Assembly: GCA_937901895.1 (NCBI GenBank)
Contig: CALGTD010000019.1
Span: 1-5,285, forward strand
Reading direction: 5' to 3'
Source of the DNA: an uncultured Spartobacteria bacterium
GTDB taxonomy: Bacteria > Verrucomicrobiota > Verrucomicrobiia > Chthoniobacterales > JAATET01
Length of the DNA stretch: 5,285 nt
The notes below the pieces were generated by a model. It did no database searches, was not told the DNA's origin, and was given only the letters and a program-made list of their open reading frames with translations. A program made the position numbers and the translations under genes. Of the stretch, positions 1 through 5,285 are shown one piece after another (position 1 is the first letter of the stretch; each line of letters opens with the position of its first letter).

Positions 1-11
1 TCCCCCCACCC

Positions 12-34
12 CTGCGGGCCCGGAGGTCCCGCAG
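12..34. other. GC-rich hairpin of unknown role upstream of guaB
   Basis: A perfect 7-base inverted repeat (CTGCGGG at 12-18, CCCGCAG at 28-34) encloses a 9-base loop in which two more C-G pairs can form. No T-run follows it, so it is not a standard intrinsic terminator. It could belong to the 3' end of an upstream gene or to the guaB leader. The rest of positions 1-153 holds no gene that I can support. A short open frame ending in TGA at 40-42 could be the tail of an upstream protein, but nothing confirms that. Confidence 0.3.
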
Positions 35-153
35 CTCCCTGAGCGCGATCGAGCGCGGACTGTGGCCGGTGGCAGCCGCGGCGTCCGCCTTTTCCCACTG
101 GCTCCGTCTGGAATTTTTCTTGAGCCGGATTCGTGGGCACGGCAGCATCCGAC

Positions 154-1713
154 ATGGGATTCTACCTCGACGCCGACGCTTTCTTCGCCGCGAATTCTCC
201 GACGGCGCTGACCTTCGACGACGTCTCGCTCGCCACTCGTTATTCCGATGTGCTTCCGCGGGCGACGAACCTCTCGACGCGCCTCTCGGAAAGCCTGCAT
301 CTCAAGATTCCGATCATTTCGTCGGACATGGATACCGTCACCGAATCGCGGATGGCGATCCAGATGGCGCTCAATGGCGGAATGGGCCTGCTCCATTACA
401 ACATGAGCGACGAGGCGCAGGTGAAGGAGGTGGCGCGGGTGAAGAACCACATTCACGGGTTCATCCAGGAGCCGATCAAGGTGTCGCCGACCCAGCGCAT
501 CGGCGAGGTGATCGACCTCATTGCCAAGCGCGGCTTCGGATTCAGCTCGTTCCCCGTCGTGGACGAGGAGAACCGGCTGCTCGGGTTCCTGCCGGGCTCG
601 GTGGTGCGTGAACGCTACCGCGACCGCACCGTGGCCGAGGGCATGACAAAGCGCGAGCATGTCTACACGCTGCCCGAGAGCGCGATCCGCGAGAATCCAA
701 TCGCGGCCGCGGACCGGTTTTTCACCGAGCACATGGGCATCAACAAGCTGCTCATCGTGGACGAGCACGACCGGTTGCGCGGGCTGTTCACGCTGAGCGA
801 CATCGAGCGGATCGGCGAGGAATCGAACCGGATGGTGAAACCGGCGCGGGACGCGAAGCTGCGGCTGGTCTGCGGCGCGGCGATCTCGCCTCACCGCCTG
901 CCGGACGGCTCGCTGGACCGCGACCGCATTGTCTCGCACGTGGGACGCCTCATCGACGAGGGCATCGACGCGGTGGCGGTGTCGACGGCACATGGATTTT
1001 CCAAGGGCGTGGGCGACGCGGTGGCGTTGCTGCGCGAGGCGTTCCCGGAGCTCACGATCATCGCCGGAAACGTGACGAGCGGCGAGGGCGTGGAGTTTCT
1101 TGCCGAGGCCGGTGCAAACTCGATCAAGATCGGCCAGGGCCCGGGCTCGATCTGCACGACGCGCATCGTCGCCGGCGTGGGCATCCCGCAGATGACGGCG
1201 CTGTATGTGGCGTCGAAGGCGGCGGCGAACAAGGGGGTGACGATCATTGCCGACGGCGGCATCAGCAAGTCGGGTGACATGGTCAAGGCGCTCACCCTTG
1301 CCGACGCGGTGATCTGCGGCGGCCTGCTCGCCGGTTGCAAGGAGGCGCCGGGCCGCATCATCGAGATCAACGGCAAGCTCTACAAACAATACCGCGGCAT
1401 GGGCAGCCGCGAGGCGATGGCCGAGGGCAGCGCAGCGCGCTACGGGCACGAGAAGAAGGACGCGACGACGAAGGCCGCGCCCGAGGGCATCGAGGCGCTC
1501 AAGGAGGCGTCGGGCTCGCTCGACGACGTGTTGCGCGAGCTCATCGGCGGCATCCAGGCCGGCATGGGCTACCTCGGCGCGCCGGATCTGCCGATGCTCC
1601 GGAAGAACGCCCTCTACATGCGCGTCACGCCCGCGGGCCAGCGGGAAAGCGGCACGCACGACGTGATCACCGTAACCACGACGAAGGAAACCTCGGGGTC
1701 TTCGCGCTCGTAA
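154..1713 (+). CDS. guaB: Inosine-5'-monophosphate dehydrogenase (IMPDH)
   Basis: This enzyme oxidises IMP to XMP with NAD+, the committed step of guanine nucleotide synthesis, in the cytosol. From the ATG at 154 it is 519 residues, normal for a full IMPDH. The first barrel segment carries TFDDV (20-24) and MDTVTE (59-64). Two CBS domains follow at about 108-155 and 170-235. The barrel resumes with GNVTSGEGV, the potassium/active-site loop GPGSICTTR with catalytic Cys334, IADGGISKSGD, YRGMGS, and the mobile-flap Arg429-Tyr430 pair. The end, HDVITVTTTKE, resembles bacterial GuaB. Flap and CBS pair argue against GMP reductase. Oddities are Ser277 in STAHG where an Asp is normal, Gln328 in GQGPGS where a hydrophobic residue is usual, and ALKEASG after PEGIE in place of GRVxYKG. 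An in-frame GTG at 133 would add seven residues. I prefer ATG 154 because the alignable N-terminus begins there, although neither start has a clear ribosome binding site. It ends just before a strong terminator, so it is probably the last or only gene of its transcript. Confidence 0.96.
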   Translation: MGFYLDADAFFAANSPTALTFDDVSLATRYSDVLPRATNLSTRLSESLHLKIPIISSDMDTVTESRMAIQMALNGGMGLLHYNMSDEAQVKEVARVKNHIHGFIQEPIKVSPTQRIGEVIDLIAKRGFGFSSFPVVDEENRLLGFLPGSVVRERYRDRTVAEGMTKREHVYTLPESAIRENPIAAADRFFTEHMGINKLLIVDEHDRLRGLFTLSDIERIGEESNRMVKPARDAKLRLVCGAAISPHRLPDGSLDRDRIVSHVGRLIDEGIDAVAVSTAHGFSKGVGDAVALLREAFPELTIIAGNVTSGEGVEFLAEAGANSIKIGQGPGSICTTRIVAGVGIPQMTALYVASKAAANKGVTIIADGGISKSGDMVKALTLADAVICGGLLAGCKEAPGRIIEINGKLYKQYRGMGSREAMAEGSAARYGHEKKDATTKAAPEGIEALKEASGSLDDVLRELIGGIQAGMGYLGAPDLPMLRKNALYMRVTPAGQRESGTHDVITVTTTKETSGSSRS

Positions 1714-1725
1714 ACGAATCCACGA

Positions 1726-1758
1726 AAAACCCCGCGGTCTCACGACTCGCGGGGTTTT
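1726..1758. terminator. Bidirectional intrinsic terminator between guaB and the convergent gene
   Basis: A perfect 11-base inverted repeat (AAAACCCCGCG at 1726-1736, CGCGGGGTTTT at 1748-1758) is extended inside the loop by GTC/GAC pairing (1737-1739 with 1744-1746), leaving one bulged T and a TCAC tetraloop. The right arm ends in TTTT and the left arm begins with A residues. The reverse strand therefore also reads as a GC stem followed by a U-run. It starts 12 bases after the guaB stop and lies 22 bases from the stop of the minus-strand gene, so it can end both transcripts. Confidence 0.92.
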
Positions 1759-1780
1759 CAAATTTTCGACTCCGGGCCGG

Positions 1781-2086
1781 TCAGGCGTCCGGAACGTCCA
1801 CCTGCACGGTGAGCTCCGGCGGAAGCGGACGATAGACCGGGCCGCCGGTCTTCGGCGGGATGATGAGGCTCTGCGCGATGAAGTTCGGATTCACCGGTGC
1901 GATGAGGCTGTAGCCGCCCTTGCCATCCGGCAGCATCGGCGTGCCCCAGCGGTTGCGGGTGACGACCTGCTCTGCGAGAACCCTCTCTCCGAGGAGCGTG
2001 TGGTTGTAGAGGCTCGGCCAGGTAAAATCGGTCTGGGTGGTGGCCGCGCCGATGAAGGCACCGCCTGCAACGATGAGGGAAATCAT
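1781..2086 (-). CDS. Small hypothetical protein (101 aa), possibly exported or membrane-anchored
   Basis: I do not recognise this protein. It begins with a hydrophobic, Ala/Gly-rich stretch (residues 2-17) lacking the basic residues of a typical signal peptide, so it may be a weak signal or anchor. Next come an aromatic part (DFTWPSLYNH) and NRWGTPMLPDGKGGY. The C-terminal third is rich in Pro and beta-type residues (about 77-97) and ends VDVPDA. Codons carry G or C at the third position almost throughout, which supports real coding, and the stop abuts the terminator shared with guaB. There is no cysteine and no recognisable catalytic motif. The ATG at 2086 is the only sensible start, because the next in-frame ATG is about 50 codons downstream. 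No Shine-Dalgarno sequence precedes it. It is convergent with guaB and divergent from the gene at 2234, so it is probably monocistronic. Confidence 0.75.
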   Translation of the reverse strand: MISLIVAGGAFIGAATTQTDFTWPSLYNHTLLGERVLAEQVVTRNRWGTPMLPDGKGGYSLIAPVNPNFIAQSLIIPPKTGGPVYRPLPPELTVQVDVPDA

Positions 2087-2091
2087 GGGCT

Positions 2092-2124
2092 AGGATAGAA
2101 ACCCCTGCCCTCCCCCGGTGTCAA
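2092..2124 (-). promoter_or_regulatory. Weak promoter candidate for the minus-strand small gene
   Basis: Read on the minus strand, a perfect TTGACA lies at 2124-2119 and a TATCCT hexamer (four of six to TATAAT) at 2097-2092. The 21-base spacing is too long for a standard sigma70 promoter, so at least one element may be coincidental. TATCCT ends five bases before the ATG at 2086, which would give a transcript with almost no leader. That would agree with the missing Shine-Dalgarno sequence. The spacer is unusually G-rich. Confidence 0.25.
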
Positions 2125-2233
2125 CGCAGAACGTGCGCAACGCCCGCGGTGATCCCGTTCGCAACCTCCGCGGAAACTTTTTTTCCTCTGGCCACCATCC
2201 GCGCCGGGAGCGGACGCCGAACAGATAAGGCCT

Positions 2234-2745
2234 ATGAAAATTCGATCCTTGATCCTGTCGGCAACCGCCATCCTTGCGCTGGCGTCTCCCTGCCTCGCCG
2301 CAAAGCCCGATTTTTCCAAGCTCGAGGGCTCCTATCGGGCGAAATACCAAACGAACGTCACCAACTCCGACGTCAAGGGCAATGTGGACGTCGACATCAG
2401 CGTCAGCGCGAACGGCGGCAAGGCGGTGATTCAGATCGTGGGCTATGGCTATTCCCGAGCGCAGGCTTGACGGTCGCCCTGTTGGGCAGAACCTCGCTCA
2501 AGGGCAGCAGAAAAGTGGCAGCGGACAACGTGCTGGGGGCATTCTATGTAAAGTTCCCCGCGCGCGGACGACTGAAAGGTTCCGGCCAGCGCTTTCGCTA
2601 TGTCCTCGCCTCGAACACGTTCATCGGAAACGCCGAGATTGCCTATGTCCTCAAGATCGGTCGCCGGTCCCTCTCGATCGTCGGAAATGGAACCCTGGCC
2701 GGCAGTCCTGTCGTCGTGAAGATCCAGGGAAATCGAAGAAGGTAA
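2234..2745 (+). pseudogene. Small secreted hypothetical protein interrupted by a frameshift
   Basis: The ATG at 2234 opens a 78-codon frame that stops at 2468-2470. Its product begins with a clear Sec signal peptide: a basic start (MKIR), a hydrophobic core to about residue 18, and a likely cut near CLAA/KPDF. The mature part is beta-rich (GSYRAKYQT, VDVDISVSANGG, AVIQIVGYGY). The -1 frame then continues naturally as FPSAGLTVALLGRTSLKG and runs to TAA at 2743-2745, with alternating beta-type segments (VVVKIQG near the end). Adding one base near 2441-2462 restores a protein of about 170 residues. An AAGG at 2227-2230 may serve as a weak, rather close ribosome binding site. No slippery heptamer with a suitable structure is evident, so a true mutation or an assembly error is likelier than programmed shifting. 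The family is not recognised. The pilin-like gene starts 16 bases downstream, suggesting one transcript. Confidence 0.72.
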
Positions 2746-2761
2746 CGTCCCCCCAACGGAC

Positions 2762-3175
2762 ATGAAACCTCCCCCGGATTCCCGCGCCGGCTTCACGATC
2801 CACGAACTGGTCGTAGCCATCGTGATCGTGGGCGTTCTCGTCCTTCTGATCAATCTGCAGTCGGAACTTCGAAACGTCCTCACCGCCCCGGGAAAGGGAC
2901 CCGGAAACGCGGAGCCGACCGCAGAGAACATCTGCTTCACGATCTTTCAAGTCAGCTCCGAGTCGCCGCACGACCAGCCGTTGATCGTCACGGCGAACTG
3001 GAAGGACCGTGAACTCACCAACAAGAAGCCCTATCGGAAAAAGGAGGGCTTTGTCGTGTTCAACAAAGGCGGTGGCGGCGGCGTCTACAAAAGCTCGCAG
3101 GCATCCAGCACGAACATCTTCCCGGTCGGGGAAAGCGACTCCGGCGTCGCGTATCGCTATGTTCCGTTGAAATAG
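2762..3175 (+). CDS. Type IV pilin-like / pseudopilin protein with prepilin cleavage motif
   Basis: This 137-residue protein has a short leader (MKPPPDSRAG) followed by FTIHE, a classic class III signal. Prepilin peptidase would cut after Gly10 and methylate Phe11, and Glu15 is the conserved +5 glutamate used in subunit assembly. Residues 16-31 form the hydrophobic N-terminal helix (LVVAIVIVGVLVLLIN). The remaining hundred or so residues look like a small globular beta domain with one Cys (58) and a five-glycine run (103-107). The length fits minor pilins or type II secretion pseudopilins. The usual GspG/PilA C-terminal signatures are absent, and no pilus or secretion gene lies nearby, so the precise role is unknown. 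The start is 16 bases after the upstream secreted gene and lacks a strong ribosome binding site; a GAAGAAGG at 2735-2742 is too far away. Translational coupling to the upstream gene is possible. No T-tailed terminator follows. Confidence 0.85.
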   Translation: MKPPPDSRAGFTIHELVVAIVIVGVLVLLINLQSELRNVLTAPGKGPGNAEPTAENICFTIFQVSSESPHDQPLIVTANWKDRELTNKKPYRKKEGFVVFNKGGGGGVYKSSQASSTNIFPVGESDSGVAYRYVPLK

Positions 3176-3185
3176 CGCCCGGCGT

Positions 3186-3211
3186 GCAACTGTGATCCAA
3201 ATCAAAGTTGC
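3186..3211. promoter_or_regulatory. Imperfect palindrome resembling a CRP/FNR-family operator
   Basis: The two halves, GCAACT-G-TGAT and ATCA-A-AGTTGC, pair at 10 of 11 positions around a CCAA centre. The core GTGAT-CCAA-ATCAA matches the FNR consensus TTGAT-N4-ATCAA at nine of ten positions. TGTGA-N6-TCAAA matches the CRP half-sites at nine of ten. The centre lies 50 bases before the ppc start codon and just upstream of a candidate -35 element. It could instead act as an RNA hairpin at the end of the pilin-like transcript, but no U-run follows. Which regulator binds, if any, cannot be told from sequence. Confidence 0.4.
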
Positions 3212-3236
3212 CCCCTGCGGCTTCCTCCGCTCTAAC
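3208..3236 (+). promoter_or_regulatory. Candidate sigma70-type promoter for ppc
   Basis: TTGCCC (3208-3213, four of six to TTGACA) and TCTAAC (3231-3236, four of six to TATAAT) are separated by exactly 17 bases. The predicted start near 3243 would leave a leader of only about six bases before the ppc ATG, in keeping with the absence of a Shine-Dalgarno sequence there. The CRP/FNR-like palindrome would be centred near -44, close to the -41.5 usual for class II activators. Both hexamers are imperfect, so this is a modest prediction. Confidence 0.3.
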
Positions 3237-3248
3237 TAGCCACCCGTC

Positions 3249-5285
3249 ATGGCAGAGCACCACGGGGATACGGAGGACTACATCGCATCGGGCATCGCGA
3301 AGATCGACTCGGATATTCATTATCTGATCGGACGCCTCCGCGCCGTGCTCGCCACGCTCGGCGAGGATGAAGCGGCAAACCTCCTCCCCTGGCAGGAAGG
3401 CCATTCCGCAGACGAGGCCGCCGACACGAGCCGGCAGACGATCGAGCAGGCATATTCGATCGCGTTCCAGCTCCTGAACATGGTCGAGGAGTGCGCCGCC
3501 GGCCGCACCCGCCGCCTGCGCGAGATCGCCGGCCAATCCTATTCCAACGCGGGCACCTGGGCCTACTACCTGCGACGTCTGCAGGATGCCGGCATCACCG
3601 CGGAGCAGATCGCGGAGATCCTTCCCTCGATCCGCGTCGAGCCCGTGCTGACCGCGCACCCCACGGAGTCGAAGCGGCCGGCCGTGCTCGACCAGCACCG
3701 CACGCTGCACAATCTGCTGGAGCGGATCGATCACCCGGGCCAGTCGCCCGCGGAGCGTGGCCGTCTGGAGCGGGCGGTGACCGTTGCGCTCGAGCGGCTG
3801 TGGCGGTCGGGCGAAATCCTCGTCGAGAAGCCGGAGGTCGCCACCGAGCGCACGGGCATTCTCTTTCACCTTCGAGACGTGTTTCCGCGCGCGCTTTCGC
3901 TGCTCGACCAGACCTTTGCCGAGTCGTGGCAGGAGGCCGGATTTCCCGCGGAGCTGCTCGCCTCCCACTCCGCGTGGCCGCGCGTGCGCTTCAGCACCTG
4001 GGTGGGTGGCGATCGCGACGGGCACCCGCTGGTCACCGCGGCCGTCACGCAGGAAACGCTCGCCGAGCTGCGGCAGAGCGCGCTCCTAACCATCGACCGG
4101 GAGCTTGCGGCGCTCGCGAAGGCATTGCCGCTGTCCATGCTCGTGCAGCCTCCGCCCGAAACGCTCGTCGCCCGGCTGGAGGAAATTTCCGAACTGCTGG
4201 ACGACTCCGTCGTGGAAACGATCCGGCGGCAGCATCCGGATGAGCCGTGGCGGCAGTTTGTCCTCTGCCTCGCGGCGCGGCTGCCGCTGGCCGGTCGTCC
4301 GGAGTCGGGCACCTACCGCTTCGCCGAGCAGCTCGACGCGGATCTTGAGATTCTTCATCAATCCCTCGTCGCCATTGGAGCCGACCGGCTTTCGCGCGAC
4401 GCGGTCTGGCCGGTGCGCCGCAGCCTCGATGTGTTCGGATTCCACCTCGCATCGCTCGACATCCGGCAGAACAGCGCGTTCCACGACCGGGCGTTGAGCC
4501 AGATCCTGGCCGCGGCGGGATTTCCGGATTCCGACTTCGAGCACTGGGACGAGGCGCGTCGCGTGGAGTTCCTCACGCGCGAGCTGAGCGGTCCCCGCCC
4601 GTTCCTGTTTTCCGATGCGCGCATTGGTCCGGAGGCGGATGCGGTGCTCAGCTGCTATCGCGTCCTCCGCAAACACCTGCGCAACTACGGCACGGAGGGC
4701 ATTGGCGCGCTCATCGTGAGCATGACGCGGTCGCTCTCCGATCTGCTGACGGTTTACGTTCTCGCCCGCGAGGCGGGACTCACGCACTGGCAGGACGGCC
4801 GGCTCGTATGCGACCTGCCCGTCGTGCCGCTCTTTGAGACACAGGAGGATCTGGAAAAGAGCGCGCAGCTCATGCGCGATTTCCTCTCGCATCCGGTGAC
4901 AATCCCCAGCCTGCGCCATCAACAGTCGCTCCGGCGGTCCATGCCGGCCCGCACCGCGGCGCGTCCGATCCAGCAGGTGATGATCGGCTACAGCGACAGC
5001 AACAAGGATTGCGGCATCCTCGCCAGCCAATGGGCGCTCTACAAGGCACAGCGCGAGCTGACGCGCGCCGGCAACGACGCGGGCGTGCAGATCCGCTTCT
5101 TCCACGGCCGCGGGGGAACGATCAGCCGCGGAGCGGGCCCGACCCACCGCTTCCTCGATGCGCTGCCGGCCGGCACCATCCAGGGCGACTTCCGCCTCAC
5201 CGAGCAGGGCGAAACGATCGCGCAGAAATACGCGAACCTCCCCACCGCCGCCTACAATCTCGAACTTTTCCTCGCAGGCGTCACG
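3249..5285 (+). CDS. ppc: Phosphoenolpyruvate carboxylase, N-terminal 679 residues (cut by window end)
   Basis: This cytosolic enzyme adds bicarbonate to PEP to give oxaloacetate and phosphate, refilling the TCA cycle; it needs Mg2+ or Mn2+. The frame stays open from the ATG at 3249 to the window edge, where about 230-260 C-terminal residues are missing. Signatures in order are LTAHPTE with catalytic His137 (E. coli His138), GGDRDGHP (253-260), LDIRQ with Arg406 (E. coli Arg396), PLFET with metal-ligand Glu530, GYSDSNKD (580-587) with Asp583 and Lys586, FHGRGG (618-623) with His619 and Arg621, and RLTEQGE. The glycine loop reads TISRGAGP where E. coli has SIGRGGAP; the equivalent of Arg587 is kept as Arg627. 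About 16 extra, Arg-rich residues lie between FET and GYSDS compared with E. coli. An in-frame TAG at 3237-3239 and no other nearby ATG fix the start. No Shine-Dalgarno sequence is seen. The plant-type N-terminal phosphorylation site is absent. The allosteric C-terminal residues cannot be judged here. Confidence 0.97.
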   Translation, partial: MAEHHGDTEDYIASGIAKIDSDIHYLIGRLRAVLATLGEDEAANLLPWQEGHSADEAADTSRQTIEQAYSIAFQLLNMVEECAAGRTRRLREIAGQSYSNAGTWAYYLRRLQDAGITAEQIAEILPSIRVEPVLTAHPTESKRPAVLDQHRTLHNLLERIDHPGQSPAERGRLERAVTVALERLWRSGEILVEKPEVATERTGILFHLRDVFPRALSLLDQTFAESWQEAGFPAELLASHSAWPRVRFSTWVGGDRDGHPLVTAAVTQETLAELRQSALLTIDRELAALAKALPLSMLVQPPPETLVARLEEISELLDDSVVETIRRQHPDEPWRQFVLCLAARLPLAGRPESGTYRFAEQLDADLEILHQSLVAIGADRLSRDAVWPVRRSLDVFGFHLASLDIRQNSAFHDRALSQILAAAGFPDSDFEHWDEARRVEFLTRELSGPRPFLFSDARIGPEADAVLSCYRVLRKHLRNYGTEGIGALIVSMTRSLSDLLTVYVLAREAGLTHWQDGRLVCDLPVVPLFETQEDLEKSAQLMRDFLSHPVTIPSLRHQQSLRRSMPARTAARPIQQVMIGYSDSNKDCGILASQWALYKAQRELTRAGNDAGVQIRFFHGRGGTISRGAGPTHRFLDALPAGTIQGDFRLTEQGETIAQKYANLPTAAYNLELFLAGVT

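Noticed and set aside
12..40. Possible SRP (4.5S) RNA fragment, suggested by CCCGGAGG and GCAGC near the hairpin
   Set aside because: The conserved asymmetric loop and the second strand of the SRP helix are missing; the stem is a simple perfect hairpin.
133..153. GTG at 133 as the guaB start
   Set aside because: It adds seven residues with no clear family counterpart and has no better ribosome binding site than ATG 154; it remains possible.
69..611. 180-codon plus-strand open frame overlapping the start of guaB
   Set aside because: Arg- and His-rich translation typical of an out-of-frame reading of GC-rich DNA; guaB explains the same bases with conserved motifs.
2098..2118. Possible G-quadruplex on the minus strand in the divergent intergenic region
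   Set aside because: Only three runs of three or more G are present within a short distance, so the usual four-run requirement is not met.
2441..2470. Programmed -1 ribosomal frameshift in the secreted protein gene
   Set aside because: No X XXY YYZ heptamer lies in the correct frame and no obvious downstream stimulatory hairpin is seen; a plain indel is simpler.
3060..4025. 321-codon minus-strand open frame spanning the ppc start
   Set aside because: It covers the pilin-like tail, the intergenic palindrome and ppc in antisense, has no recognisable domain, and is a shadow frame.
4086..5147. 353-codon minus-strand open frame opposite ppc
   Set aside because: It is antisense to continuous PEP carboxylase motifs and has the Arg/Ala/Glu-rich composition of a shadow frame.

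Overview
The window is GC-rich bacterial chromosomal DNA with strong G/C preference at third codon positions. The gene content (an IMP dehydrogenase, a stand-alone pseudopilin beside a small secreted protein, and a PEP carboxylase of the 'GYSDSNKD / GGTISRGAGP' type) fits Verrucomicrobiota or a related PVC-group bacterium. That placement rests on recognition of protein style only and is tentative. Shine-Dalgarno sequences are weak or absent before most starts, which also fits such lineages. No mobile element, CRISPR array, tRNA or rRNA was seen.

Layout from left to right. Positions 1-153 hold no convincing gene, only a small GC-rich hairpin at 12-34. guaB (154-1713, +) encodes a full-length IMP dehydrogenase with its CBS pair. 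A strong, symmetric terminator hairpin (1726-1758) separates it from a convergent small hypothetical gene (2086-1781, -). A divergent intergenic stretch (2087-2233) then leads into a plus-strand pair. The first member (2234-2745) is a small exported protein split by a -1 frameshift near 2441-2462. The second (2762-3175), 16 bases further on, is a short type IV pilin-like protein with a textbook prepilin peptidase site. After a 73-base gap holding an imperfect palindrome that resembles a CRP/FNR-family operator and a candidate sigma70-type promoter, ppc (3249 to the window edge, +) encodes the first 679 residues of phosphoenolpyruvate carboxylase. Its C-terminal part lies outside the window.

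The genes do not form one pathway. GuaB makes XMP for guanine nucleotides and Ppc refills the TCA cycle with oxaloacetate. The two small plus-strand genes form a likely operon for cell-envelope or exported products of unknown function. No obviously new multi-gene system is visible. The points most worth a second look are the replacement by Ser of the normally conserved NAD-contacting Asp in GuaB, the frameshifted secreted gene, the operator-like palindrome before ppc, and the altered glycine loop in Ppc.
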